Assembly: GCA_018333535.1 (NCBI GenBank)
Contig: JAGXTA010000173.1
Span: forward strand, 1-52,863
Direction of reading: 5' to 3'
DNA from: Deltaproteobacteria bacterium
Lineage (GTDB): Bacteria > Desulfobacterota > BSN033 > UBA1163
DNA: 52,863 nucleotides
Positions 8,989 to 19,893 of the stretch are shown here, piece by piece (the first letter of the stretch is position 1; each line of letters opens with the position of its first letter). The notes beneath the pieces were generated by a model. The model was not told the DNA's origin and made no database searches. It was given only the letters and a program-made list of their open reading frames with translations. Position numbers and translations under genes: made by a program.

Positions 8989-11694
8989 ATGCGCTGGCAC
9001 CAAAAAACAGTTGAAGATGTTATTGAAGAACTGAACACGTCTTTAAAGGGTCTATCCTCAGAAGAGGCACAGAAACGACTTCTGGAATACGGCCCGAATG
9101 AACTGAAGGAGAAAGAGAAGAGGACCATCTTCATGATGTTCCTTGATCAGTTCAAGGACTTCATGATCCTTGTCCTTATTGCCGCTGCAATCATATCAGG
9201 GATTGTTGGAGACGCTGTAGACACGATTGCGATAATCATAATAGTACTGCTTAATGCAGTGATCGGCTTTGTTCAGGAATACCGGGCTGAAAAGGCCATG
9301 GCTGCCCTTAAGAAAATGGCTGCTCACACCGCCCTTTTATTAAGAAGCGGTGAGCATACGAATATTCCGGCATCAGAGCTCGTTCCGGGCGATATCGTGT
9401 TGCTCGAAGCCGGGAAGGTCGTGCCGGCTGATATGAGACTTACTGAGGCCGTTCAACTAAAAGCTGAAGAGGCTGCGCTTACCGGTGAGTCCGTGCCCGT
9501 TGAAAAGCACGCAAAGGCACTGCATGACGGAAAGCTGCCTATCGGCGACAGAAAGAACATAGTCTACAAGGGGACTGCCATATCATACGGCAGAGGCGCC
9601 GGCATTGTCGTGGCCACCGGCATGAATACAGAACTGGGAAAGATCGCCACCATGCTTCAGGAGGAGGAAGAGGTCAAAACTCCTCTTCAGAAAAGGCTCA
9701 CAACGTTCGGAAAAAATCTTGCCTTTGCCGTACTCGCTATCTGCGCCGTGGTCTTTGCCATAGGGGTTTTCAGGGGCGAATCCGCCCTGTTGATGCTCCT
9801 GACCGCGATATCCCTGGCAGTTGCAGCAATACCCGAGGCCCTTCCGGCGGTAATAACCATCTCCCTTGCGCTGGGGGCTAAAAAGCTTATAAAGCAGAAC
9901 GCCCTCATAAGGAAACTCCCTGCGGTAGAAACCCTCGGATCTGTCACATACATCTGTTCAGACAAGACAGGCACCCTCACACTGAACAAGATGACGGTGG
10001 AAGAGGTTTATCTGGACAGGAAAATAGTGAGGAGTGAAGAGTTAGGAGTCAGGAGTGAGGAATATAACTCCGTACTCCTGACTCCGCACTCCGAATTTTT
10101 TACTGCCTTGGCATTGAGTAACGACGCACAGAAAGACGCGTCCGGAGTTATCATCGGCGACCCTACAGAGACCGCCCTCTATGCCATTGCCAAAGAAAAT
10201 GGTTTTAACAAGAGTGAATTGGAAAAAGAGCACCCCCGTGTGGCAGAAATCCCCTTTGATTCTGACAGAAAATGCATGACGACGTTCCAAAAAACAGGAA
10301 TTAGGGAGAAGGGATTAGTGGTTGGTGAAAATATTACTGAGCTCCGATCCCCAACAGCCAATCCCCAACCACTGGTTTCCTTCACCAAGGGAGCGATGGA
10401 TGTTCTTCTCGAAAAGGCAGACAACATTTTAACCTCTGAAGGGATAAAACCTATTGATCACAACGAAATCATGCAGAAAAACGCAAGGATGGCTGCTGAC
10501 GGGCTGAGGGTCCTCGGCATTGCCGTGAGGAACTGGGATGCACTGCCCGATGATATATCGCCTGAGAATGTTGAAACAGGACTCACTGTTTTAGGTCTGG
10601 TCGGAATAATGGACCCTCCGAGGGAAGAGGCAAAAGAGGCTGTTTCATTGTGTAAGACGGCGGGCATTGTGCCTGTGATGATAACAGGCGATCATCCGAT
10701 CACGGCAATGGCGATAGCCAGAAGGCTCGGCATTATTGAGGATGGATCAAAGACCGTCATCACCGGCCGGGAACTTGAAAGGCTATCCATGGAGGAGTTT
10801 GAAGAAAAAGTTGATCATCTCAGGGTCTATGCGAGAGTAGCGCCTGAGCAGAAACTTAAAATAATCAAAGCCCTTCAGGACAGAGGCCAGTTTGTGGCCA
10901 TGACAGGAGACGGTGTAAATGACGCCCCTGCATTAAAGAGGGCGGACATCGGCGTTGCCATGGGGATCACCGGGACCGATGTCTCAAAAGAGGCAGCCCA
11001 CATGATCCTTCTGGACGACAATTTCGCGACCATTGTGAAGGCCGTGAAAGAAGGCAGGAGAATCTTTGACAATATCCGCAAGTTTATCAAATATACCATG
11101 ACAAGCAATTCGGGCGAAATATGGACCATATTCCTTGCCCCGTTTTTCGGCTTACCGATCCCCCTTCTGCCGATCCATATACTCTGGATCAATCTTGTTA
11201 CTGACGGCCTGCCGGGACTTGCCCTTGCAGCCGAGCCGGCGGACAAGGGGGTAATGAGCAGGCCGCCAAGACATCCGAAGGAGAATATATTCGCACATGG
11301 TCTGGGCACACATATAATATGGGTAGGACTTCTCATGGGATTTGTGTCACTATTTACTCAGGCATGGTCCATCAAGACAGGCCATGCCCACTGGCAGACA
11401 ATGGTCTTTACTGTTTTGTGTTTGAGCCAGATGGGACATGTGCTTGCAATAAGGTCAGACAGGGAATCCCTCTTCAGCCAGGGGTTGTTTTCGAACAAGC
11501 CCCTTCTGGGCGCCTTTGCCTTGACCTTTGTCCTGCAGATGGCAACCATTTACGTGCCGTTTTTAAATCCGATATTCAAGACAGAGCCTTTGACCTTCGC
11601 CGAATTGATGTTTACACTGGTTTTAGCATCCGTAGTGTTTATCGCCGTGGAGATCGAAAAGCTGCTGTTGAAAAGACGGAAAATCACTTCTTAA
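8989..11694 (+). CDS. P2-type cation-transporting ATPase, copy 2, with two inserted palindromes
   Basis: This is a P2-type pump of 901 residues related to, but clearly different from, copy 1. It has WHQKTVEDV at the N-terminus, a TGES loop near 165, M4 IPEALP, DKTGT with Asp325, KGAMDVLL, TGDGVND and M6 NLVTDG. I chose ATG 8989 because GGAGG lies 5 bases upstream; an in-frame ATG at 8977 overlaps that site. The nucleotide-binding domain holds two peptides with low-complexity, inverted-repeat DNA (about residues 346-371 and 441-462) that copy 1 lacks. Codon use is richer in A and T than in copy 1, suggesting a separate origin. It starts 26 bases after the phosphoketolase stop. Confidence 0.92.
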   Translation: MRWHQKTVEDVIEELNTSLKGLSSEEAQKRLLEYGPNELKEKEKRTIFMMFLDQFKDFMILVLIAAAIISGIVGDAVDTIAIIIIVLLNAVIGFVQEYRAEKAMAALKKMAAHTALLLRSGEHTNIPASELVPGDIVLLEAGKVVPADMRLTEAVQLKAEEAALTGESVPVEKHAKALHDGKLPIGDRKNIVYKGTAISYGRGAGIVVATGMNTELGKIATMLQEEEEVKTPLQKRLTTFGKNLAFAVLAICAVVFAIGVFRGESALLMLLTAISLAVAAIPEALPAVITISLALGAKKLIKQNALIRKLPAVETLGSVTYICSDKTGTLTLNKMTVEEVYLDRKIVRSEELGVRSEEYNSVLLTPHSEFFTALALSNDAQKDASGVIIGDPTETALYAIAKENGFNKSELEKEHPRVAEIPFDSDRKCMTTFQKTGIREKGLVVGENITELRSPTANPQPLVSFTKGAMDVLLEKADNILTSEGIKPIDHNEIMQKNARMAADGLRVLGIAVRNWDALPDDISPENVETGLTVLGLVGIMDPPREEAKEAVSLCKTAGIVPVMITGDHPITAMAIARRLGIIEDGSKTVITGRELERLSMEEFEEKVDHLRVYARVAPEQKLKIIKALQDRGQFVAMTGDGVNDAPALKRADIGVAMGITGTDVSKEAAHMILLDDNFATIVKAVKEGRRIFDNIRKFIKYTMTSNSGEIWTIFLAPFFGLPIPLLPIHILWINLVTDGLPGLALAAEPADKGVMSRPPRHPKENIFAHGLGTHIIWVGLLMGFVSLFTQAWSIKTGHAHWQTMVFTVLCLSQMGHVLAIRSDRESLFSQGLFSNKPLLGAFALTFVLQMATIYVPFLNPIFKTEPLTFAELMFTLVLASVVFIAVEIEKLLLKRRKITS
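10027..10099. repeat. Palindromic element inserted in frame in the second ATPase
   Basis: GGAGTCAGGAGT (10045-10056) is exactly complementary to ACTCCTGACTCC (10074-10085), and weaker complementarity continues outward over most of the element. The DNA encodes RSEELGVRSEE and SVLLTPHSEFF, low-complexity sequence typical of intergenic palindromes rather than of a P-type ATPase. It lies between the VEEVYLD strand and the conserved ALALSNDA segment. Confidence 0.7.
10311..10374. repeat. Second palindromic element inserted in frame in the second ATPase
   Basis: AGTGGTTGG (10317-10325) is complementary to CCAACCACT (10365-10373), with further GATT/AATC matches near the arms. It encodes an insertion of about 25 residues (GLVVGENITELRSPTANPQP) between the conserved CMTTFQK and VSFTKGAMD segments. 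Its sequence differs from the element at 10027. Confidence 0.6.
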
Positions 11695-11710
11695 TGTTCA
11701 ATAACGAAAT

Positions 11711-11842
11711 ATGGACTGGCATCGGAAGGTAATTAAAGAAGCCTGTCGTTATCTTGAAACAGATCCTGAAACAGAAATGTCCGCTGAAGATGCGGCAAAA
11801 AGGCTTTCCAGGTACGGACGGAACAGCCTGACAGAAAGGGTG
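11711..11842 (+). pseudogene. N-terminal stump of a third P2-type ATPase
   Basis: About 43 residues, beginning MDWHRKVIKEACRYLETDP and continuing AEDAAKRLSRYGRNSLTE, match the cation-ATPase N-terminal domain, with the usual W-H start and the RL..YG.N.L motif. The homology stops abruptly near 11840 and is replaced by a transposase piece. The remaining 850 or so codons are absent. Confidence 0.75.
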
Positions 11843-11849
11843 AGGATAA

Positions 11850-11960
11850 GCCCTGCTCTTTGTCAAGCATGGTCCTCCGGAACATATCCGCTCAGATAAC
11901 GGCTCCGAGTTCACGGCCAGGGTTGTTCGCCAATTGCTCAAACGGAATTTAAATCTTTGA
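11850..11960 (+). mobile_element. Remnant of an IS3-family transposase (integrase core)
   Basis: The frame at 11850 reads [20 protein letters not shown] and ends in TGA at 11958-11960. The [15 protein letters not shown] segment surrounds the second catalytic Asp of the DDE integrase core of IS3 OrfB. Only about 36 residues remain, with no terminal repeats or OrfA. It marks an old insertion or deletion endpoint. Confidence 0.75.
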
Positions 11961-12214
11961 CCCTGAGGGGAAGGGGAAAGGTAAGGGATATCTATGATAT
12001 TGGAGACAGGCTTCTGATTGTTGCCACCGACCGAATCTCCGCCTTTGATGTGGTCATGCCCAACCCCATTCCGGATAAGGGGAAAGTCCTAAGCCAACTT
12101 TCGAGATTCTGGTTCGATCTTACTGCGGAAATTGTCCCGAACCACATTATCTCCACCCATGTCAAGGGTTTTCCAAAGCCATGGTCCTCATGCAGACATA
12201 TTAGACCAAAGTAG
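11957..12214 (+). pseudogene. purC: Truncated SAICAR synthetase (PurC) fragment
   Basis: The frame encodes [20 protein letters not shown], followed by [17 protein letters not shown] and a [12 protein letters not shown] helix. These are the ATP-binding N-terminal region of phosphoribosylaminoimidazole-succinocarboxamide synthase. Homology runs to about 12175 and then changes to unrelated sequence ([11 protein letters not shown]). The intact enzyme has about 240-300 residues, so only the first quarter survives and the leading ten or so residues are also missing. It follows the IS3 fragment directly, with the TTG overlapping its stop. A functional purC must lie elsewhere. Confidence 0.8.
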
Positions 12215-12261
12215 GTAGACTTAATGTATAAGGCGGTAGAGTTGAAAGGAGCGGGACAGGG

Positions 12262-13551
12262 ATGCGGGAGAAATGGTCCTCCAGTATAGGTTTCATTCTT
12301 GCCAGTATAGGCTCTGCGGTAGGCTTGGGTAATATCTGGCGATTCCCTTATATCGTGGGTCTTAACGGAGGTGGAGCATTTCTAATCCCCTACCTCATCG
12401 CCGTGTTCCTGTGCGGCCTGCCTCTGATGGTGCTCGAGTTTGCCATGGGGCGGAATTCTAAAAACTCCGTGGTAGCAACCTTAAGCGCCATCAGGAAAAG
12501 ATTCAGATTCGCAGGCTTCTTTCTTGTTTTTGTAATGGGGATGATATTAAGCTATTATCTGGTCATCACCAGTTGGGTGCTGGCTTATTCCCTCTTTTTC
12601 ATCTCAGGGGTGACGATTTCTTTTTCTGCGTTCACAGGGTCCTATTATCCCCTCCTATTCTTCTTGATATCAGGGATAATGTCTTTTGTTGTGGTCAGAG
12701 TCGGGGTGAAGCGCGGTATTGAAAAACTTTCAAAGTTGCTCGTCCCTGTCTTGTTCGGAATGTTGTGTATACTGGTGGTTTTTTCCCTTTCGTTGCCAGG
12801 GGCAATGCGTGGGATAGAATTCTATCTCACTCCCGACTTCTCAAAACTGTTCAATCCCTTTGTTTGGACAGCAGCATTCGGGCAGGCCTTTTTCTCCCTG
12901 AGTGTAGGCGTAGGGATTATGCTCACCTATGGCAGCTACATGGGGGAGGAGAGAATCGTTAAAAACGCGGCTATCATTACGGTCGCCGATTTGCTTGTTG
13001 CGATTCTGAGTGGACTTGTGATATTTCCCATCGTCTTTTCCTTCGGGCTTGATCCGGCAGCGGGAGTGAAGCTTGCCTTTGTTACCTTGCCTCCAATTTT
13101 TCAACAAATGAGTTTTGGGAGTTTTTGGGGCGCTGTGTTCTTTTTACTTCTTTTCCTTGCGGCCCTGACGTCCTCAATCTCTATGTTAGAGGTGCCTGTC
13201 GCTGTCCTCATTGATTCCTACGGCTTTAAAAGAAAAAATGCCACGTTGATTGTTTCCTTCATCGTCATCCTGATCGGGTTGCCCTCGGCCTTGAGTTACA
13301 CCACCCTCCAATTGGAACTGTTTGGAAAGCCCCTTCTTGACCTGAAAGACTTTGCCTTCGGCACGGTCGGCATCATTGTGTCTGGATTGGTATTGAGCAT
13401 CATCGCAGGATGGTTTGTTGATCCGGGAGTCATATTCAAGGAGATCAAAGGGGGCAGAAAAATACAGAAACTGTTTCTGCTCATCATAAGATATTTCATC
13501 CCCTTTGTACTTTTCATTAACCTGGTAGCAAGAGTAATTAAACCAGACTGA
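12262..13551 (+). CDS. Sodium-dependent transporter, neurotransmitter:sodium symporter (NSS) family
   Basis: The 429-residue polytopic membrane protein is expected to import an amino acid or related solute together with Na+. TM1 carries the family hallmark GSAVGLGNIWRFPY, which lines the substrate and Na+ sites, and is followed by GGGAFLIPY in TM2. Around 11 hydrophobic segments are seen. Length agrees with bacterial NSS members such as LeuT and MhsT. GAAAGGAGCGGGACAGGG precedes the ATG. The substrate cannot be deduced. Its neighbours are gene stumps on the left and a glgX stump on the right, so it is probably a single-gene unit. Confidence 0.92.
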   Translation: MREKWSSSIGFILASIGSAVGLGNIWRFPYIVGLNGGGAFLIPYLIAVFLCGLPLMVLEFAMGRNSKNSVVATLSAIRKRFRFAGFFLVFVMGMILSYYLVITSWVLAYSLFFISGVTISFSAFTGSYYPLLFFLISGIMSFVVVRVGVKRGIEKLSKLLVPVLFGMLCILVVFSLSLPGAMRGIEFYLTPDFSKLFNPFVWTAAFGQAFFSLSVGVGIMLTYGSYMGEERIVKNAAIITVADLLVAILSGLVIFPIVFSFGLDPAAGVKLAFVTLPPIFQQMSFGSFWGAVFFLLLFLAALTSSISMLEVPVAVLIDSYGFKRKNATLIVSFIVILIGLPSALSYTTLQLELFGKPLLDLKDFAFGTVGIIVSGLVLSIIAGWFVDPGVIFKEIKGGRKIQKLFLLIIRYFIPFVLFINLVARVIKPD

Positions 13552-13587
13552 TACAAACGCAATTATTTCTTTGACATGACGCCCCTT

Positions 13588-13613
13588 CACCCTGCTGGGA
13601 AGCGGGCAGGGTG
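13588..13613. repeat. Hairpin after the sodium symporter
   Basis: CACCCTGC (13588-13595) pairs with GCAGGGTG (13606-13613) across a 10-base loop, and flanking CCCCTT/GAGG extends the symmetry. This resembles dispersed CCCTCACCCTGC-type intergenic repeats. It has no T-tract and could act as a weak terminator. Confidence 0.45.
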
Positions 13614-13651
13614 AGGAGGGACGGAGAAAATGAGTCATCGGAGGTGAGCTT

Positions 13652-13840
13652 ATGATGGAAGGAATGAAGATCTGGCCCGGGAAACCCTTTCCCCTGGGCG
13701 CAAATGATGACCGAAAGGGGACAAATTTTTCGATTTTTTCAGAGGTAGCCGAGCGGGTGGAGCTTTGCCTGTTTGATGAAGGCGGCAATCAGACGAGCAT
13801 CGATCTTCCTGAAGTCACCGCCTTCTACTGGCATGACTCC
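13652..13840 (+). pseudogene. glgX: N-terminal stump of glycogen debranching enzyme (GlgX)
   Basis: Starting at ATG 13652 (or 13664), the frame reads MKIWPGKPFPLGAND, then [20 protein letters not shown] and [10 protein letters not shown]. This is the CBM48/N-terminal domain of bacterial GlgX/TreX debranching enzymes. After about 62 residues homology ends and the frame closes at 13885. The enzyme normally has about 700 residues, so the catalytic GH13 barrel is gone. A good GGAGGTGAGC ribosome binding site is kept, so its promoter may now serve the downstream glycogen phosphorylase. Confidence 0.8.
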
Positions 13841-13952
13841 GGGCACAGAGCTGTGTCGAAGGGAGGATGTCGAGCGGTTTTATGAAAAAATGGTTTCAGA
13901 GTCTGAATCATTTCCCATTTGTCAAAAACAGGAGGACAGGAGGCGGCAAACG

Positions 13953-15653
13953 ATGAACAAGGAACGATCGGTAGCCTATTTCTCGATGGAGATAGGGATT
14001 GATGAGAGAATGTGCACTTACAGCGGTGGCCTGGGGGTGCTGGCGGGGGACACGATCCGCTCCGCGGCCGATCTCAAGGTGCCAATGGTTGCGGTCACGC
14101 TTCTCTACCGCAAGGGGTATTTTCGGCAGAAGCTTCTTGCGGATGGATGGCAGGAGGAAGAACCTGCGGCATGGGCCGTCGAGGAAATGCTTCGGGAGGA
14201 GACACCGCGAACCATGGTCTTCGTGGAAGGACGAAACGTTCATCTGCGAGCCTGGCGGTATGATGTCAAGGGAGTGAGCGGTTACATGGTCCCAATCTAC
14301 TTTCTGGATGCGGACCTCCCCGAAAACTCCGAGTGGGACCGGGGTCTGACTCAATCCCTGTATGGCGGAGATAATCATTACCGGATTTCACAGGAGGTGA
14401 TTCTGGGCATCGGCGGCGTCAAAATGCTCCGCGCCCTGGGTTATCAGGATATTCGGACCTTCCATATGAACGAAGGACATGCGGCGCTTTTGACCCTGGA
14501 ACTTCTGGACGAGGCGGCGAAGAGGACGGGAAGGAAATCGGTGACCCAGGAGGACATGGAAGCCGTTCGGAGCCAATGCGTCTTTACGACCCATACCCCC
14601 GTCCCGGCCGGGCACGATAAGTTCGCCATCGATCTGGCACGAAGGGTGATCGGAGAACGGGATGATTTCTTTGGACTGGAGGGGGTTCTCTACGATGGAA
14701 AAATTCTGAACATGACCTACCTGGCCCTCAACCTGAGCCGTTATATCAACGGGGTTGCCAAAAAACATGGAGAGGTCTCCCGGCTGATGTTCGCTGGCTA
14801 TTCCATCGAGGCCATCACCAACGGAGTTCATGCGGCCACTTGGATATCGGAGCCGTTCCGGAAACTTTTCGACCGGCATATCCCCATCTGGCGACAGGAC
14901 AATTTCAGCCTTCGTTATGCCCTGAACATTCCGAAGCAGGAGGTGTGGGATGCCCATATGCAGGCCAAAAAACGGCTGATTGGCTTTGTCAACCGGGAAA
15001 CCGGCGCCGGGATGGATGAGAACGTCCTAACCATCGGCTTTGCCCGGCGGGCTACGACCTACAAAAGAGCCGACCTTCTGTTTCAGGACCTGGAGCGGCT
15101 AAGGAGGATCTCCGCGGAAACCGGCAAAATCCAGGTGATTTATGCCGGTAAGGCGCATCCCCTGGATCAGGGTGGAAAGGAGCTGATCAAGCGCATTTAC
15201 CGGGCGAAACAAGCCCTCGAGAACGACATCAAGATCGCCTATCTCGAGAATTACAATATGACCCTGGGGGCGATGATCACAGCCGGAGTGGACCTCTGGC
15301 TGAACACGCCGGAACCCTCCATGGAGGTCTCCGGAACCAGCGGAATGAAGGCGGCTCTCAACGGCATCCCCAACCTGAGCGTCCTTGACGGTTGGTGGGT
15401 CGAAGGTCATATCGAGGGGGTGACGGGATGGGCGATTGGCGATATCGTTCAGGGGAAAGGAGAATATCGGCATCATTCACTGGATGCCCCATCCCTGTAT
15501 GACAAGCTGGAGAAGGTCATTGTTCCCCTCTTTTATCACGACCGGGAATGGTTCATCGGCTTGATGATTTACTCCATCGCCATCAACGGTTCGTTCTTCA
15601 ATACACACAGGATGATGCAGGAGTATGTGCTCAACGCCTATTACTCTCGCTGA
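13953..15653 (+). CDS. glgP: Alpha-glucan (glycogen) phosphorylase
   Basis: This GT35 enzyme releases glucose-1-phosphate from glycogen or maltodextrin using phosphate and PLP. The 566-residue length fits the short bacterial alpha-glucan phosphorylases. Landmarks are [20 protein letters not shown] at the N-terminus, [53 protein letters not shown] and the PLP-site segment [12 protein letters not shown]. The open frame extends upstream to 13773, but that part reads junction sequence; ATG 13953 follows GGAGG and begins the conserved domain. A second, truncated copy lies at 49.5 kb. The product feeds phosphoglucomutase and Pgi nearby. Confidence 0.93.
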   Translation: MNKERSVAYFSMEIGIDERMCTYSGGLGVLAGDTIRSAADLKVPMVAVTLLYRKGYFRQKLLADGWQEEEPAAWAVEEMLREETPRTMVFVEGRNVHLRAWRYDVKGVSGYMVPIYFLDADLPENSEWDRGLTQSLYGGDNHYRISQEVILGIGGVKMLRALGYQDIRTFHMNEGHAALLTLELLDEAAKRTGRKSVTQEDMEAVRSQCVFTTHTPVPAGHDKFAIDLARRVIGERDDFFGLEGVLYDGKILNMTYLALNLSRYINGVAKKHGEVSRLMFAGYSIEAITNGVHAATWISEPFRKLFDRHIPIWRQDNFSLRYALNIPKQEVWDAHMQAKKRLIGFVNRETGAGMDENVLTIGFARRATTYKRADLLFQDLERLRRISAETGKIQVIYAGKAHPLDQGGKELIKRIYRAKQALENDIKIAYLENYNMTLGAMITAGVDLWLNTPEPSMEVSGTSGMKAALNGIPNLSVLDGWWVEGHIEGVTGWAIGDIVQGKGEYRHHSLDAPSLYDKLEKVIVPLFYHDREWFIGLMIYSIAINGSFFNTHRMMQEYVLNAYYSR

Positions 15654-15769
15654 AAAAACCTTTAAGAAACTTTGGCCTCTTAAAAAAACGATAGATCACC
15701 CGTTTCAAATTTTTTGGTTTCGGTGTATGATGGGAGGAATTTTCCAAGGGGGAAAGGAAGGATATCCGT

Positions 15770-17483
<1,714 letters not shown>

Positions 17484-17510
17484 AAAGACAAAGGGAATCA
17501 TTCTGTCTCA

Positions 17511-17539
17511 TTGAAATCGGTAAGGATTTTCATTAAAAT
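17511..17539 (+). promoter_or_regulatory. Sigma-70-like promoter for the universal stress gene
   Basis: TTGAAA (17511-17516) and TAAAAT (17534-17539) are separated by exactly 17 bases, about 55 bases before the ATG of the USP gene. The match to consensus is good (TTGACA/TATAAT). It was found by eye only. Confidence 0.5.
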
Positions 17540-17593
17540 GGTATTTTAACTGCCTCTTATTTCATCAAAAAAGAGAAAGAAGGAGGACCGATC

Positions 17594-18046
17594 ATGGCGC
17601 CATTTAAAAAGATTCTCTGTCCGACGGATTTAAGCGAACCCTCGTACAAGGCCATTGAAAAGGCGAATGCTTTGGCTGCCCTCTGTTCCGCAGATCTGTT
17701 CATTCTTCAAGTCATTCCATCGGTCACGATTCTGCCGGGGGCAACGGTCGATCCCGCCGCCAAAGGATCTGCGCCCCAGGACAGATCCTTTGCTCTTCTG
17801 GAAAGGTCGCTGGGAGCCTTAATCGAGGAGAGAATATCCAAAGGTCTGCGCGTGCATCCCATGGTCCTGACAGGAAGCGATGCGGCAGAACGGATCATCC
17901 GGTTCGCCGATGAGGAAGGGATAGACCTGATCGTCATTGCCAGCCACGGCCAGTCAGGCTGGAAGCGTCTCCTCTTCGGATCGGTAACTGAAAAGGTTCT
18001 GAAGCATGCTTCCTGTTCCGTCCTTCTGATCCAGGCTCCCCACTAA
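17594..18046 (+). CDS. Universal stress protein, single UspA domain
   Basis: This cytoplasmic 150-residue protein has the UspA fold. The N-terminal strand FKKILCPTDLSEPSYKAIEKA carries the early Asp. The C-terminal ATP-binding loop is SHGQSGWKRLLFGSVTEKV, matching the Gx2Gx9G(S/T) pattern of ATP-binding USPs. Such proteins act in starvation, hypoxia and stress adaptation. A strong GAAGGAGGACC site precedes the ATG and a sigma-70-like promoter lies at 17511. It differs from the USP copies at 37.5 and 48-49 kb, which belong to another subgroup. Confidence 0.92.
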   Translation: MAPFKKILCPTDLSEPSYKAIEKANALAALCSADLFILQVIPSVTILPGATVDPAAKGSAPQDRSFALLERSLGALIEERISKGLRVHPMVLTGSDAAERIIRFADEEGIDLIVIASHGQSGWKRLLFGSVTEKVLKHASCSVLLIQAPH

Positions 18047-18075
18047 CAAAAGACAGAACGATAACGGGATTTCCA

Positions 18076-19893
18076 TTGATCTTTTTAAAAGGATCCGAAC
18101 ATCGATGGTTGATCTTCCGCTGTGGAGTCTCCTTTCTCCTGATCCTGGGGACACCGATCCTGATTTTTGGAGCGAAGGCTCAGGCTCAAACGCCGGCAGA
18201 AGCCCAGGAATCTCTTCAAATCATCGTCGAAGGACTGGAGGGAGAGGAATTGAAGAATGTTCAGGCCACCCTCGCGCCTCCGCCTGGGTTAGTGAGGGAA
18301 GGCAAAGTGGATCAATTATGGCTGGAGCGTTTTCAGGCCCAGACTCCCGATAGAGTTCGACAAGCCTTGGAGCCTTTCGGATACTATCACCCCCGGATCG
18401 ACATCTCTCTTGAAACTCCCGGCGTGGGGATATACCGGCTTCATGTCAAAGTGGAGCGGGGAGAACCGGTTCGCATCAAATCGTTAAAGGTCCTGGTCCA
18501 GGGTCCCGGATTAGCGGAGCGAAGGCTCAGAGAACAACTCAAAGGCTTTCCCCTGAAGCAAGGGGATGTGCTCGATCACCGGAAATATGAAGAGGCCAAA
18601 GGAAACCTCAGAACAGAAGCACTCGATCTCGGATATCTCGATGCCGACTTTTCCGCCCATACAATCAGGGTATCCCTAACAGAACATAGCGCCGGGATTG
18701 AACTCGTCCTTGAGACCGGCCCCAGGTATTTTTTCGGAGAGGTGCGCATCGAGGGCGCTCCGGAATACCCTGAAGGCTTTTTAAGGAGATATTTGGCCTT
18801 CCATTCCGGCGAACCCTTTTCTTCTTCAAAAATCTTTCAAACCCAGATCAATTTTAACAATTCCGACCGCTTCCAGGAGGTCATCATCCTCCCTGGCAAG
18901 GAATCTGCCGTAGACTTCAGGGTGCCTGTTCAGATCAAGCTTGCACCTTCGCGTCCAAAACGCTTGCGGTTTGGGATCGGTTATGGGACGGATACGGGGG
19001 CAAGGGGAAAGGCAAATTACCAGGACCTGAACTTCAATCATTGGGGGCATGAATGGCATGTTGAACTGAATCTCTCGGAGCGACTTCAGGGGTTGGTGAC
19101 AAGATATGTCTTGCCCAGCCACTCGGATCTCGGCAGTTTCACCTCTCTTAAGGCAGGGCTTCAGAAAGAGGAGGCAAGGACCTATGATAGCCGGGCCATC
19201 TCGTTCGAATTGGAACATACAAGGAGTCTGGGCAGGGGAAGGCTGGGTTCCGGATATTTCCAGGTGCGGAGAGAGGATTTTGAGGTCGGGTTTCAAAAAG
19301 GACGATCGCGCCTCGTGATGCCCGGTCTCCGGTTTAACGAAAGGCGTTACGACGATCTGGTGCGTCCCAGGAAAGGATACCGGTATGCGCTCGAGCTGAG
19401 GGGGACCGATCAGTTCCTTGGATCGGATACGGGTTTCCTGCAATTTCTGTTCGAGGGAGATTTAATCTTTCCCCTGCCCCTGGAGTTCCTTCTTCTTGCC
19501 CGTGGCCAGGGAGGGTTTACTCTCCTGAGCGATCCCCTCCCGGACATCCCCCCCTCCATCCGCTTCTTTGCCGGCGGGGACCGGAGCGTCCGAGGGTATG
19601 CCTACCAATCCCTCGGCCCTAGGGATGCAAGCAACAAGGTGATCGGCGGCAAGCATCTCCTCGTGGGAAGCGTGGAGCTTGAACGGAGGATTTCAAAAAT
19701 CTGGGGGGTGGCCGCCTTTTACGATGCGGGAAATGCTTTTAATCACTTTGGAAAGATCGATGCTCAACAGGGGGTGGGAATCGGCCTCCGGCTTTATACG
19801 CCCGTGGGCCCTATTAGGTTGGACCTTGCCCGTCAGGTGGGAGTAAAGGACCCTGATTTTCGCATCCATCTGACCGTAGGTTTTGGATTATGA
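18076..19893 (+). CDS. tamA: TamA, outer-membrane Omp85-family translocation module
   Basis: TamA inserts proteins into the outer membrane and works with TamB. The 605-residue product has an uncleaved-looking N-terminal hydrophobic stretch (VSFLLILGTPILIFG) ending in AKAQAQ, consistent with a signal peptide. POTRA-like domains span about residues 48-270 (GYYHPRIDISL; VRIKSLKVLVQG; YFFGEVRIEG). A 16-strand-type barrel covers about 290-605 and ends in an aromatic/hydrophobic terminal strand (HLTVGFGL). The barrel contains the Omp85 RFFAGGDRSVRGYAYQSLGP motif. Translation appears to start at TTG 18076. Its last codons overlap tamB by 4 bases (ATGA). Confidence 0.9.
   Translation: MIFLKGSEHRWLIFRCGVSFLLILGTPILIFGAKAQAQTPAEAQESLQIIVEGLEGEELKNVQATLAPPPGLVREGKVDQLWLERFQAQTPDRVRQALEPFGYYHPRIDISLETPGVGIYRLHVKVERGEPVRIKSLKVLVQGPGLAERRLREQLKGFPLKQGDVLDHRKYEEAKGNLRTEALDLGYLDADFSAHTIRVSLTEHSAGIELVLETGPRYFFGEVRIEGAPEYPEGFLRRYLAFHSGEPFSSSKIFQTQINFNNSDRFQEVIILPGKESAVDFRVPVQIKLAPSRPKRLRFGIGYGTDTGARGKANYQDLNFNHWGHEWHVELNLSERLQGLVTRYVLPSHSDLGSFTSLKAGLQKEEARTYDSRAISFELEHTRSLGRGRLGSGYFQVRREDFEVGFQKGRSRLVMPGLRFNERRYDDLVRPRKGYRYALELRGTDQFLGSDTGFLQFLFEGDLIFPLPLEFLLLARGQGGFTLLSDPLPDIPPSIRFFAGGDRSVRGYAYQSLGPRDASNKVIGGKHLLVGSVELERRISKIWGVAAFYDAGNAFNHFGKIDAQQGVGIGLRLYTPVGPIRLDLARQVGVKDPDFRIHLTVGFGL

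Noticed and set aside
13773-13952. 60-residue upstream extension of glycogen phosphorylase
   Set aside because: It overlaps the glgX stump in a different frame. The conserved domain starts at 13953 behind GGAGG.
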